Below, piece after piece: positions 8,178-17,585 of a DNA stretch of 64,000 nucleotides (positions are counted from its first letter, which is position 1; every line of letters begins with the position of its first letter). This DNA comes from Flavobacteriales bacterium (GTDB taxonomy: Bacteria; Bacteroidota; Bacteroidia; Flavobacteriales_C; GCA-002722245), in NCBI GenBank assembly GCA_023251095.1, contig JAHEZL010000001.1:62001-126000 (forward strand), read 5' to 3'. The notes under the pieces are model-generated. The model made no database searches and was not told the DNA's origin. It saw only the letters and a program-made list of their open reading frames with translations. Position numbers and translations under genes: made by a program.

Positions 8178-10037
8178 ATGAAGAAGAAAATTGAAATACT
8201 CGCTCCCGCAAAAGATTTAGTACATGGCATGGCTGCTATCGATGCAGGAGCCGATGCTGTATATGTTGGTGCTCCTCTATTTGGTGCGCGCTCCAACGCC
8301 ACCAACTCTATTGAAGACGTTGCCGCTTTGGTGAAATACGCCCACTTATTTAAGGCGCAGGTTTTTGTGGTGATCAACACTATTTTATACGACAATGAAC
8401 TGGAGACTTGTCGCAAAATGATTTATGAATTGTACGACATTGGCGTTGACGCCCTCATCGTACAAGACATGGCTTTGTTAGAAATGGAGCTGCCTCCCAT
8501 CACCATTCACGCCAGTACACAAGCTAATAACAGAGATCCTAAACATGTTAAATTTTTAGCCGATGCAGGCATCAAACGTGTGGTATTGGCCCGCGAATTG
8601 AATTTGCATCAGATCAAAGAAATAAGCACTGCCACCGATGTTGAACTGGAGTTCTTTGTAACCGGCGCACTATGCGTGTCCTTCAGCGGAAACTGCTATA
8701 TGAGTGTTGCCAACGGGGAACGCAGTGCCAATCGCGGATCATGCGCACAAAATTGTCGTTTGGCCTACAACTTAATAGATGGCAAAGGCGACACTTTAAT
8801 CTCTAACAGCCATCTTTTATCTATCAAAGATTTTGACGTTACTGATGAAGTCCCTCAATTGATTGAAGCCGGTATCACTTCCTTTAAAATTGAAGGCCGA
8901 TTGAAAGACATGGTATACGTTAAAAACAACGTGTCTTATCTCCGTAAAAAATTAGATTCCTTTTTAGAGGGCAACGATAAATACACCAAAGCATCATCGG
9001 GAAAAACCACTTATATTTTTGAGTCGGCTTTAGAACGCAGCTTCAACAGGGGCTACACCGATTATTTCGTGAACGAAAGAAAAACAAAAATCGGTTCCTG
9101 GGAGAGTCCGAAATCAAAAGGACAATTAATCGGCACCCTTGTGGAAACCAAAGGAAACGCCTACGTTATTGAAAATGCGCATCAACTCAACAATGGCGAT
9201 GGTTTATTTTTCCTGAACGATGAAGGAATTGCCGATGGCGTTTTAGTAAATAAAGTAGAAGGCAACAAAGTATATCCTAATGCGATGAAAATGATTGCTA
9301 AGGGAACTGCCATCTACCGCAACAGCGACGCCGCTTTCAATAAACTGGTAGAACGTGAAGACAGTGCTGTAAGAAAAATAAGTACGTCACTTTTGTTAAG
9401 CGAAACCGAAAACGGATTTCAATTGTTGGCCACCGATGAAGACGGCCACGAAAGTTTGGTTTCAATAGTACACAGCAAAGAAAAAACAAAAACCGGCGAA
9501 TCCATTGCCGCTAACATAAAAGCACAATTACTGAAAACAGGCAACACTCCTTATAATGCCGATGAAATTGAAATTAATTTTTCAGAAAACTGGTTTCTTC
9601 CTATTTCAAAAATCAACGAATTAAGAAGAACGGTGTACGAACAGCTCACCGAAATCAGAGTGAGAGATTACGTTCGTCACGAACAAAAAATTGAAAAAAC
9701 TTCTCACCCCTACCCTGTTACGGATTTAGATTTCACTTATAACGTAGCCAATAAATTATCCCGACAGTTTTACGAACGCCACGGCGCCACAAAAATTGAA
9801 AAAGCTTTTGAATTGCAATGGGATCCGGGGAAATCACGCGTAATGGTTACCAAATACTGCGTGAAATATGAATTGGGAAAATGCCCTAAATACAACAAGG
9901 ACACTATGGGTACCAAATTGCAAGAGCCGCTCACACTGACTCACGGCGACAATGCCTACAAATTGAAATTCAATTGTAAGCCTTGCGAAATGGAGATTTG
10001 GGAGAAGGATGCTGAGTTGGAATTTGAGGAAGATTAA
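8178..10037 (+). CDS. U32-family protein, RlhA/TrhP-like RNA hydroxylase
   Basis: The start at 8178 (MKKKIEILAPAKDL) gives 619 residues and matches the beginning of the U32 fold; an upstream in-frame ATG would add 32 unrelated residues. The U32 core contains EILAPAKDLVHGMAAIDAGADAVYVG, AQANNR-like STQANNRD and the Cys-rich signature CVSFSGNCYMS with NRGSCAQNCRLAY. The E. coli members TrhP (YegQ) and RlhA (YdcP) are prephenate- and iron-sulfur-dependent RNA hydroxylases acting on tRNA U34 and 23S C2501. The length and the C-terminal Cys pairs (CVKYELGKCPKY, CKPCEMEIWE) resemble the longer RlhA-type members. Annotation as a peptidase would probably be wrong. Exact RNA target is not determinable here. 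Confidence 0.8.
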   Translation: MKKKIEILAPAKDLVHGMAAIDAGADAVYVGAPLFGARSNATNSIEDVAALVKYAHLFKAQVFVVINTILYDNELETCRKMIYELYDIGVDALIVQDMALLEMELPPITIHASTQANNRDPKHVKFLADAGIKRVVLARELNLHQIKEISTATDVELEFFVTGALCVSFSGNCYMSVANGERSANRGSCAQNCRLAYNLIDGKGDTLISNSHLLSIKDFDVTDEVPQLIEAGITSFKIEGRLKDMVYVKNNVSYLRKKLDSFLEGNDKYTKASSGKTTYIFESALERSFNRGYTDYFVNERKTKIGSWESPKSKGQLIGTLVETKGNAYVIENAHQLNNGDGLFFLNDEGIADGVLVNKVEGNKVYPNAMKMIAKGTAIYRNSDAAFNKLVEREDSAVRKISTSLLLSETENGFQLLATDEDGHESLVSIVHSKEKTKTGESIAANIKAQLLKTGNTPYNADEIEINFSENWFLPISKINELRRTVYEQLTEIRVRDYVRHEQKIEKTSHPYPVTDLDFTYNVANKLSRQFYERHGATKIEKAFELQWDPGKSRVMVTKYCVKYELGKCPKYNKDTMGTKLQEPLTLTHGDNAYKLKFNCKPCEMEIWEKDAELEFEED

Positions 10038-10139
10038 TACTGATTCCAAAAATTATTTTCAGGAAACGATAGCCCAAAAATAGAAGTAACTTTTTTTATC
10101 CTTTCAGGTTTAAAGAGGAAATCTATAATCTCTTTTCTA

Positions 10140-11408
10140 ATGAAAAAACCATTACTTTCCGCTTGCAAATATTTCAGTGCAGCCCTGCTTCTCCTTGCAG
10201 CATCCGGCTTAAACGCTCAAAACAATAAAACAGGAAGTGCCGGACATTACAATGCTTATGATAGTGGCAACGACACTTACACCTGGATCAACCTTGATTC
10301 CTTGTCCTTTTCCTACGACAATTCTCAAAGACTATCGCAAATCACTTATTATTCAGCAGATTCAACCAACACTTATCTTCCTTACTATAAAAACAATTAT
10401 TCCTACACCAATTTCGACTCCATCTCATCAATCGTAAATTTAGCTTACAACAATAATCAGGTAGACAGCTCCGACAGACAAAATTATTTTTACGACGGAA
10501 ATCACCGTCTCGTTAAAATAGAATACCAAAGTTATATCTCCGGTTTTGGATGGAGAAACTCAGGAGAACATTTATACACAAGAGATGGAAATGGAAATAT
10601 GCTCTCTCAGGAATTCATGAGCTGGGATACATTGAACAACGTTTTTGTACCGATGCTTAACGCACAAAAAATATTGAACACCTATAATGGCAACAACCAT
10701 CTAACGTCATCAACCATCACAACGTACAACGGCAGTACTTATGTCAATTCAATACAAGAAACATTAACCTATCAAGGGAACTTGCTTTCAATAACAATAC
10801 GTGGGTTTTGGACGGGATCACAATGGTTGACAGATTTAAAAGACTCTATGGTTTATGACGGGAACTCTAAACTAATTGCCGATTATTATTTTTTTCAAAT
10901 GTTTTTGGGTACAAGTCCGTGGGCTCTGTCAGAAAAAGTAACCTATGTTTATGATGGTAATGGAAATCAAACCGAAGTAAACTCGTGGGCCTATGATACT
11001 GCATCATCCACCTACAGCGCTCAGCCTTACATGAAAATGGTAAACGATTTCGACAATAATAATCATCTTAAAAAAACAACTCATTTAACATGGGATACGC
11101 TCACTTCTACCTACCATATCAATGAAGATGTGGTAATCTATTATGGTAATCCGGCAGGCGTTAAAAACATTACAGGGACTTCTAACACTAATATTTTCCC
11201 TAATCCGTGTACAAACGTTTTACACATTAACACGCAAAGCAACGCCTCTGTTAGCTTGCATGATGTCACAGGAAAAGAAATATACAGCAGCTCAACAAAC
11301 GGAAATCAAGTAATTTTAAATACTGAACATTTGCCAAACGGAATTTACTTTCTGAAAACATCTTCAGAACAAGATCAAAGCGTACAAAAGATTATGAAGG
11401 TTAATTAA
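10140..11408 (+). CDS. T9SS type A cargo protein with YD-like beta repeats
   Basis: The protein has 422 residues: a signal peptide (hydrophobic 13-25, LNAQ cleavage near 27), then a series of roughly 35-60-residue beta repeats with the pattern SYDNSQRLSQITYYS, YDGNHRLVKIEYQS, RDGNGNMLSQEF, YDGNGNQTEV. These resemble the YD/Rhs-type repeat rhythm. The last 75 residues are a T9SS type A sorting domain: NIFPNPCTNVLHINTQ, VTGKEIYS, LPNGIYFLK. It should be exported by the Sec pathway and then the type IX secretion system and attached to the cell surface. The function of the repeat region is unknown. A strong terminator follows directly. Confidence 0.85.
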   Translation: MKKPLLSACKYFSAALLLLAASGLNAQNNKTGSAGHYNAYDSGNDTYTWINLDSLSFSYDNSQRLSQITYYSADSTNTYLPYYKNNYSYTNFDSISSIVNLAYNNNQVDSSDRQNYFYDGNHRLVKIEYQSYISGFGWRNSGEHLYTRDGNGNMLSQEFMSWDTLNNVFVPMLNAQKILNTYNGNNHLTSSTITTYNGSTYVNSIQETLTYQGNLLSITIRGFWTGSQWLTDLKDSMVYDGNSKLIADYYFFQMFLGTSPWALSEKVTYVYDGNGNQTEVNSWAYDTASSTYSAQPYMKMVNDFDNNNHLKKTTHLTWDTLTSTYHINEDVVIYYGNPAGVKNITGTSNTNIFPNPCTNVLHINTQSNASVSLHDVTGKEIYSSSTNGNQVILNTEHLPNGIYFLKTSSEQDQSVQKIMKVN

Positions 11409-11423
11409 TCTTTATCTCTCTAT

Positions 11424-11460
11424 AAAAAGGCAGTAGTTGAATAAGCTACTGCCTTTTTTT
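11424..11460 (+). terminator. Rho-independent terminator
   Basis: The stem AAAAAGGCAGTAG pairs with CTACTGCCTTTTT across a nine-base loop and is followed by seven T residues. It lies 15 bases after the stop of the preceding T9SS cargo gene. Confidence 0.9.
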
Positions 11461-11516
11461 ATTGACTGCCTCAACATACTTCAATATATTTGCGCTGCAA
11501 TACACTAAACACTATC

Positions 11517-13190
11517 ATGGAAACAAAAAATATATTTTTCATCCTGCTCATCATTTGCAGTGCAGCAAAGGCTCAAACACTCAACCAACTTTGGACCTAC
11601 ACCAATAACGTAAGCAGCAATGATGACCGTGCTAGAAAAAGTGTTATGGACAGTTCGGGATTGTATGTAGTGGGTAATGATTATAAACTGGGAAGCAATC
11701 AGTGGCGCATTCAAAAACACAATAAACATACAGGCGCTGTTATATGGACTCAAACCGTTAACCCATCTTCAGGTGCTGATTATCCAATGGATATTTACCT
11801 CTTTAATTCTTCCTTGTACATTTCAGGTTATGAAAATATTTCGAGCGGTGATTACAGATGGCGACTTGAAAAACGCGATCCCTCTACCGGAACTTTACAG
11901 TGGTCGAAAACAAGTAATCCTTCCTCCGGAGGTGATGTAGGATTTGGCCTTTGCGTAAACGATTCGGGAGTATTTATGGTAGGCGCCGATTACCTTTCAG
12001 GAAAAAATGCATGGCGCACAGAAAGACGCGATCTGAATACAGGAGGACTCATATGGTATCAGAATACCGACCCAAACACTACAGGCACCACTGCGCAAGG
12101 CTATAGTGTTGCCGCCAACGATACCGCTATATTTATTTGTGGCTATGATGCCGCACCGGGAAATGGACAGTGGCACATTGAAAAACGCAGGATCAGCGAT
12201 GGAGCTCTCCTATGGACAAAAACAAAAAATGGCAGTGGTTCGGGTTATGATTATGCCAAAGAAATTATTATAGACACCAGCGGTTTTTATGTAGTGGGAA
12301 ATGATTTTTCTTTATCTACCACCAACAATCAATGGCGAATTGAAAAACGTGATATCACTACAGGCGACACCATTTGGACTCAGTTAAGCAATCCTTCTTC
12401 TTACAATGATGCTGCAACAAGTATTGATCAGGATGCTGATTATATTTACATAGGAGGATCACAGGCGGTAACAAGCAGTGATGGAGAATGGCGAGTAGAA
12501 AAGCGGGGTAAAAAAACAGGGCAATTATTTTGCTCTCAGGTAAGCAATCCCACCTCGTTCAACGCCGACAATGTAGATGGGATTTCGGTAGATGCCACAG
12601 GAATTTATGTATCGGGTGACGATGTAATCGCTGCGAGTAATTTTGAATGGCGCATAGAAAAATATAGTTTATGTGTAAGCTACCCCGCTCCTGTTGCCTC
12701 ATTTACGATGAGCAACAATAACATTTGTGCGGGAGAATATATAGATCTTTCCGACATCAGTACTCAAAATCCAAACGCCTGGAACTGGACCATCACTTCC
12801 GGAAATCCTTCTTCTTCAGTCAAACAAAATCCTACTGCTATTTATTACAATACAGCGGGAACCTATGACATTATTTTAACGGCAGCAAACGGTGCAGGAA
12901 CAAACTCTACAACAAAATCAATCACTGTTGGCTTGTGCACAGGCGTTGATGAAAACCAAAAATCTTCTTTGAATATTTTCCCAAATCCAGGCAGCGATTT
13001 ATTTACTATTAACAGCGAGAAAAAAGGTCAGCTAAACATCACTAATATAATGGGAGAAAAAATATATTCCTCTCTGTTATCCGATGAAAAAACTACCATT
13101 AATTTGAGTTCATATCCGGCAGGAATTTATTTTTATGAACTGAACAACGGCAGTGAAATAATTTATGCAGGAAAACTGATCAAGCAATAA
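11517..13190 (+). CDS. T9SS type A cargo, repeat propeller plus PKD domain
   Basis: I chose ATG 11517 (METKNIFFILLIICSAAKAQ) because it starts exactly at the signal peptide; nine more codons are open upstream. The mature protein has about eight repeats of roughly 45-55 residues built on the core WRIEKRD..TG..IW and ..VVGND or ..ISGYE, which looks like a beta-propeller. A PKD-type domain follows (FTMSNNNICAGEYIDLSD to TYDIILTAANGAG). The end is a T9SS type A sorting domain (LNIFPNPGSDLFTIN to YPAGIYFYEL). It is surface-exposed or secreted. Role unknown; the even repeats suggest a binding or display module. Confidence 0.85.
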   Translation: METKNIFFILLIICSAAKAQTLNQLWTYTNNVSSNDDRARKSVMDSSGLYVVGNDYKLGSNQWRIQKHNKHTGAVIWTQTVNPSSGADYPMDIYLFNSSLYISGYENISSGDYRWRLEKRDPSTGTLQWSKTSNPSSGGDVGFGLCVNDSGVFMVGADYLSGKNAWRTERRDLNTGGLIWYQNTDPNTTGTTAQGYSVAANDTAIFICGYDAAPGNGQWHIEKRRISDGALLWTKTKNGSGSGYDYAKEIIIDTSGFYVVGNDFSLSTTNNQWRIEKRDITTGDTIWTQLSNPSSYNDAATSIDQDADYIYIGGSQAVTSSDGEWRVEKRGKKTGQLFCSQVSNPTSFNADNVDGISVDATGIYVSGDDVIAASNFEWRIEKYSLCVSYPAPVASFTMSNNNICAGEYIDLSDISTQNPNAWNWTITSGNPSSSVKQNPTAIYYNTAGTYDIILTAANGAGTNSTTKSITVGLCTGVDENQKSSLNIFPNPGSDLFTINSEKKGQLNITNIMGEKIYSSLLSDEKTTINLSSYPAGIYFYELNNGSEIIYAGKLIKQ

Positions 13191-13193
13191 AAA

Positions 13194-13961
13194 TTAATTC
13201 CCAATTTTACTCCACCATTCGGTCGACCAGCTTTTCATTTGCCGGAGATCTATCGGCTCTCCGTTTTTATTAAAGATAGAATACCCGTCGGCGGTAAAAG
13301 TTAATTGTCCGCCGGCATAATTTCCCGAACTATTGCACAAAAACTCATACTTATTCGGAGGATAAAAATTATGTCTTTGAACCTCCAATCCCAAAGTGGA
13401 TATGACCTCCGGATCATTTGTGGATTTGTTAACCGACAATCGATCCACCCAGTTTTTAGCTAAGTTTTCGGGCGTATTTACAATTTCAGTATAAGCACAA
13501 TCCATAAAATAACAGCCTTTTAATTCCACTTTTATTTTATAATCCAAATCGTCCCATAGCTGTCCCCAAGGGATTATTATTGTTAATGTAAGAAGGTCAT
13601 TTTTGTGTGTGAGCAATACAATTTCGAAGTCGTGAAACATTGTAAATAAATCTTCCATTTCTTGTTGTGTTTCACTAAGTGTGTACTTTGGAGTTTTCCT
13701 GAAAAGCAGCACCAACAATGAAATTAAATTAATTACACAATGTAAGCCGATGACAACAATCAGATAGAACCACCATACCAAGCCGGCTCCACCCTGAGAT
13801 TGGTAAAGCAATCCATAAATAAAATAGGAACTATAAAGTAAATGAATACCGAAATTGATGAGGAAGGTCTTTTTTCGGTTTTCACTTTTTAAAGTAAAAA
13901 CAAAAAGTGCGATCCAATAAAGGACAAAGCAAAAAAGCAATATTATCAGATCTTCGTCCAT
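13194..13961 (-). CDS. Four-span membrane protein with soluble C-terminal domain, hypothetical
   Basis: The protein has 255 residues. About three to four transmembrane helices lie in residues 1-90 (LIILLFCFVLYWIALFVFTL, then YSSYFIYGLLY, VWWFYLIVVIGLHCVINLIS, LLVLLF). The remaining 160 residues are soluble with several Trp and Cys residues. I recognise no family. It is the last gene of a three-gene minus-strand unit, nine bases after the 225-residue gene and tail-to-tail with the T9SS cargo gene. Confidence 0.7.
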   Translation of the reverse strand: MDEDLIILLFCFVLYWIALFVFTLKSENRKKTFLINFGIHLLYSSYFIYGLLYQSQGGAGLVWWFYLIVVIGLHCVINLISLLVLLFRKTPKYTLSETQQEMEDLFTMFHDFEIVLLTHKNDLLTLTIIIPWGQLWDDLDYKIKVELKGCYFMDCAYTEIVNTPENLAKNWVDRLSVNKSTNDPEVISTLGLEVQRHNFYPPNKYEFLCNSSGNYAGGQLTFTADGYSIFNKNGEPIDLRQMKSWSTEWWSKIGN

Positions 13962-13969
13962 AGGGAATT

Positions 13970-14647
13970 TTATTTTTCTCTTATCTCCTCCACTATATCA
14001 CTGGCAACAAAAAACAGCACTTTTAATTTTGGAATTTTTCTTTTGTTGGAACGCAGCGCTCTTACCCTGCAACCAAAATATTTCACTTCGGCCTTGAGTC
14101 CCTCTCCCGAATTTCTGATTAAATCTCTGCAGATAGATTTAGCCAAAGTATAATAGGTATAAGAAGCCACGGGCTGCAATACTTTGGTACTGTCTTTCAA
14201 ATCCTTTGATCGCCCCTTAAATAAATGATGTGTGGTTTCCTGATCCTCTTTGTTGTAAAAATAATAGTCGCCTTTGTAATTCATGGCATTCACCACCACC
14301 GAACTCAGGTTCAACCAACCTGCCGAAAAATCTTTGGCGTGCGACACTTCAAAATATGTTTTGGTGATTTTAGTTTTTAAGTAAAGGATATTGCTCCAGT
14401 TCTTTTTTTGAAAAAGTGAATCATAGTATTGTACCACCTCATTAAACTTTTCCTTTTCAATCAATTCTTGTTTATTACGACTCGCCCGCTTTTTATTCCA
14501 GCAATACTCAATAGCCTGTTCCAGCTGATGCTCATCGATATTAAAAGGATCAACGGTTTCCGAATAATTAGGGTCACTGTCCTCAGAAAATCCGAAACAG
14601 AACAATAAACTTAGAGAAAAGAAAAAACAGAATCGCAGTCCCATCAT
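13970..14647 (-). CDS. Secreted hypothetical protein in the LRR operon
   Basis: A 225-residue protein with a signal peptide (MMGLRFCFFFSLSLLFCFGF). The rest is mixed helix and strand with a Lys-rich C-terminus and no motif I recognise. Its ATG overlaps the TGA of the upstream LRR gene by four bases (ATGA), which indicates translational coupling, so it probably works with the LRR protein at the envelope. Confidence 0.7.
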   Translation of the reverse strand: MMGLRFCFFFSLSLLFCFGFSEDSDPNYSETVDPFNIDEHQLEQAIEYCWNKKRASRNKQELIEKEKFNEVVQYYDSLFQKKNWSNILYLKTKITKTYFEVSHAKDFSAGWLNLSSVVVNAMNYKGDYYFYNKEDQETTHHLFKGRSKDLKDSTKVLQPVASYTYYTLAKSICRDLIRNSGEGLKAEVKYFGCRVRALRSNKRKIPKLKVLFFVASDIVEEIREK

Positions 14648-17472
14648 ATTTCCAGAAGCTCTTGTAATTTCACTTTGGTCAAACCTGTTTCACTAACAAT
14701 TTTAGGAACCACCTTTGTCATGGATCTGTTCTTTGTAAGCGCTTCAACATCACTGCTAGAGAGGTATGCAATTTTATTATTTCCGAGAGGAATAACCACG
14801 GCATTTTTATACCGACGATAAACCATAAGTCGGTTATTAGCAAAATTATTTATCCCGTTTCCATTTGTGGTAATCACACTGCCGGTTTTATAGTTGAGAC
14901 TTTTTCCATTTTCATCAATAAAATCAACAGTTAAATAAACAGCTTCCTGTTGTTTGCCGATTCCGTTGCCATCAAAAAGATCCACCGCAATTAAATCAAC
15001 TTGCTGAACCAACAAATCTAAATTTCCAAGTCCAAAAGTTAGAATCCGTAATGGAAATACCGCTACATCAACGGTTAAGGCCAAGGCAACTGCTCCCGCA
15101 GTTAAAACGCCACCTACAACTCCATTAGTTACATTTTTTAATCCACGCACAAATTTATTTTTGTTTACACTTCCCTTTGTAACAACTTCCGGTTCAGCTG
15201 CCTTTTTTATTTTCGCCAAACTCAACAACAAAGAATCACAAGCCAGTAAATTCGGATTTTCCAGTTTTATTTTATCCATCGCCACTTCATAAGTTAAAGT
15301 TTCCTGATGGTGTTTGTCTAAAACTTTATTGGTTAAAATATCCTGATTGGCTTTTTGTTTTTTGTAAGCTCTCCATTTTCTTTTCAGCCATTTTTTTTGC
15401 GCCTTTATATTGTTGTTGCCAAAGTGGGGCATCACATCAAATTGAATGGTGTCGGTTTCGGTAACCAGATTTAAAACCATATTGTCTTTGGTTGGATGCG
15501 CCGTAACATACAAATCAGTTAAACCAACAATTCTGTAAACAGTCGGACGCACTTTATAGAAAATTCTATCGTAAACAATTTTATCTCTCCTGTCCACCAG
15601 TGTTTTTCGCAATTTCTCTCTTGCTTCTTTAGGATCGGCTCCAACATATACCCACTCTTCACTTTCAAAAACCGACATATCATTAAAGGCTATTTTTTTC
15701 TCAGTCATCGACTTTGTTGAAATACTCATTTTCGATAAGTCCAAACGTATCAGAAATGAATTTCTTTCAGGCTCTACTTCTGTGGACACATAAACTTTTT
15801 GATACTCAATCTTTTTAGGAATTTTTGGCACTGTAAAATTCAAATAATCTTTCGCAGCCGAATCCCAATTGATTTTTGCCTGATCTTCTTTATAAGAAGA
15901 ATCCATCGGCAAAGCCTTTCTTTCCCATTTTCCTTTTTCTTCGGAAAAAGTAAAAAATTCATATTCCTTTGCTGCAGGATTATTTAAATTATAAATGATA
16001 GGATTTTCAGGATTTGGAAAAACTTCCTTTCCTTTTTGTTCAGCTTTCACTTCATACATTCCTGCACTTTTAAAAGCGAAAGAATTTTCGGTAGAATCAT
16101 AAGTCATTGGAATCCCCGATAAATAAACAGCCAGTGGATCATTGAACTCGCGAACTTTCACCACTACATCCCCTTCCACTACTTTTCCTTTTTTATCTAA
16201 AAATGCATTTTTAGGAATCTGTACAGTTGATCCGCTTTCCAATACCATCACTGCTCCTTCGGCACTTTTCACTTCCTTGCTTTCATACTTAGGAGCTAAA
16301 GCAGGAATAGGCGCCTGTACTTTTCTGAAGCCCGGTTTCTCGTTTTGTAAAACAAGAGGTGTTCCCTGACTTTGATTTTTTGAAATCGCACAATTCGGAT
16401 ACATCTCGGCTATCTTCATTACTTCGGCCTTTGATACAGCGGTTTTGCTGAGATCTAAATAAATCAGACTATCCATATCCGCAATATTGCTGATCACTGA
16501 ACTGATCGCTTTTCCTTCGTAAGCAATTTCTTTTATCGACTTGGAATGATTGAACTTAACGCTGTTTGCACAGGCTCCCGACACTTTCACCGACTCCAGT
16601 TTTTCACTGTTATTTCCCAGCGACAAATTTCCGTTCATCACACCACCGTCCAAAGCCAACTGACGAACATTGTTTTTCAGGAAAGAAACATTCTCGTGCA
16701 TATTGTATTGATTGCAGCCTTCCAGATTCAGCTTATCGAGCATAATGCCTTTAGGATTGCTTTGATTCATTTGCGTGAAAGTGCCTCCCGACAAATCCAT
16801 TTCTTTTAAATGCGCACAATTGCTTACATCAGGCACACTTGAATTTCCTTTACAAACCAGTTGAGTCAACGAAGTGAATTGCAATGAATCTCCGAAAAGT
16901 GGTCCGAAAACTATAGAAGGATTATTACTCACATCCAGCTTTTGCAAATTGGGCAAGAGACCCAATGGCGCCGAAACAGAATCCAAATGATTGAAAGCCA
17001 CATTCAATAAAGTAAGATTTTTCAAAGGCATAATGGCATCATTGATATCTTTTAAATGGTTGTGACTCATGTTGAGATATTCCAGCGCTGTCAATCTTTT
17101 CAGCTCCACAGGAACATACAAAACTCTGCACCCTTCCATATCCAGAGATTTTAAATTAGGGAAGCCACTGAAGGATTGCGACAAAGAACTTAAATTCAAT
17201 GCCGGATTAAAACTGATATCCAACTCCTCCAAAGCATGCAATTGCTCTAAGGATTGCGGCAAAACCGACAGTTTGTTATTGGACAGCAACAAAACACGAA
17301 GCTTCGTCAAAGCACCAATTTCTTCCGGTAAACGATCCAGCCCCTTAGAGCTTAAATCCAAAACAGTGGCTGATTCTTTATTTTGAAGCGCTTCCGCTAA
17401 ATTATTGTAGTAGCCATCCTGTGCAGTTAACGATCCCCAAAGGAGAACCAATGCGAAAACCATTTTTTTCAT
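14644..17472 (-). CDS. Secreted leucine-rich-repeat protein with ZU5-like region
   Basis: The protein has 942 residues with a signal peptide (MKKMVFALVLLWGSLTAQ). Residues about 30-200 are canonical leucine-rich repeats (LTKLRVLLLSNNKLSVLPQS, LHALEELDISFNPALN, LTALEYLNMSHNHLKD, LKNLTLLNVAFNHLD), and degenerate repeats run to about 370. Residues about 400-490 (GAVMVLESGSTVQIPKNAFL, GDVVVKVREFNDPLAVYLSGIPMTYDS) resemble a ZU5-type domain with the property that it precedes a large beta-rich region. Near residue 790 there is a hydrophobic, Gly/Val/Ala-rich segment (GVVGGVLTAGAVALALTVDV) that could be a membrane anchor. It heads a three-gene operon. LRR proteins of this kind usually bind proteins; the partner is unknown. 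Confidence 0.8.
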   Translation of the reverse strand: MKKMVFALVLLWGSLTAQDGYYNNLAEALQNKESATVLDLSSKGLDRLPEEIGALTKLRVLLLSNNKLSVLPQSLEQLHALEELDISFNPALNLSSLSQSFSGFPNLKSLDMEGCRVLYVPVELKRLTALEYLNMSHNHLKDINDAIMPLKNLTLLNVAFNHLDSVSAPLGLLPNLQKLDVSNNPSIVFGPLFGDSLQFTSLTQLVCKGNSSVPDVSNCAHLKEMDLSGGTFTQMNQSNPKGIMLDKLNLEGCNQYNMHENVSFLKNNVRQLALDGGVMNGNLSLGNNSEKLESVKVSGACANSVKFNHSKSIKEIAYEGKAISSVISNIADMDSLIYLDLSKTAVSKAEVMKIAEMYPNCAISKNQSQGTPLVLQNEKPGFRKVQAPIPALAPKYESKEVKSAEGAVMVLESGSTVQIPKNAFLDKKGKVVEGDVVVKVREFNDPLAVYLSGIPMTYDSTENSFAFKSAGMYEVKAEQKGKEVFPNPENPIIYNLNNPAAKEYEFFTFSEEKGKWERKALPMDSSYKEDQAKINWDSAAKDYLNFTVPKIPKKIEYQKVYVSTEVEPERNSFLIRLDLSKMSISTKSMTEKKIAFNDMSVFESEEWVYVGADPKEAREKLRKTLVDRRDKIVYDRIFYKVRPTVYRIVGLTDLYVTAHPTKDNMVLNLVTETDTIQFDVMPHFGNNNIKAQKKWLKRKWRAYKKQKANQDILTNKVLDKHHQETLTYEVAMDKIKLENPNLLACDSLLLSLAKIKKAAEPEVVTKGSVNKNKFVRGLKNVTNGVVGGVLTAGAVALALTVDVAVFPLRILTFGLGNLDLLVQQVDLIAVDLFDGNGIGKQQEAVYLTVDFIDENGKSLNYKTGSVITTNGNGINNFANNRLMVYRRYKNAVVIPLGNNKIAYLSSSDVEALTKNRSMTKVVPKIVSETGLTKVKLQELLEI

Positions 17473-17585
17473 ATGTAAAACTTTGCTTAGTTGAGTTTCA
17501 AATTTATAAGAAAAATGGAAACGACGCTATTCTATTTTTATTTGAAGAATTGCACACTTATCGGGAAAGATCCTGAAACAAGAAA

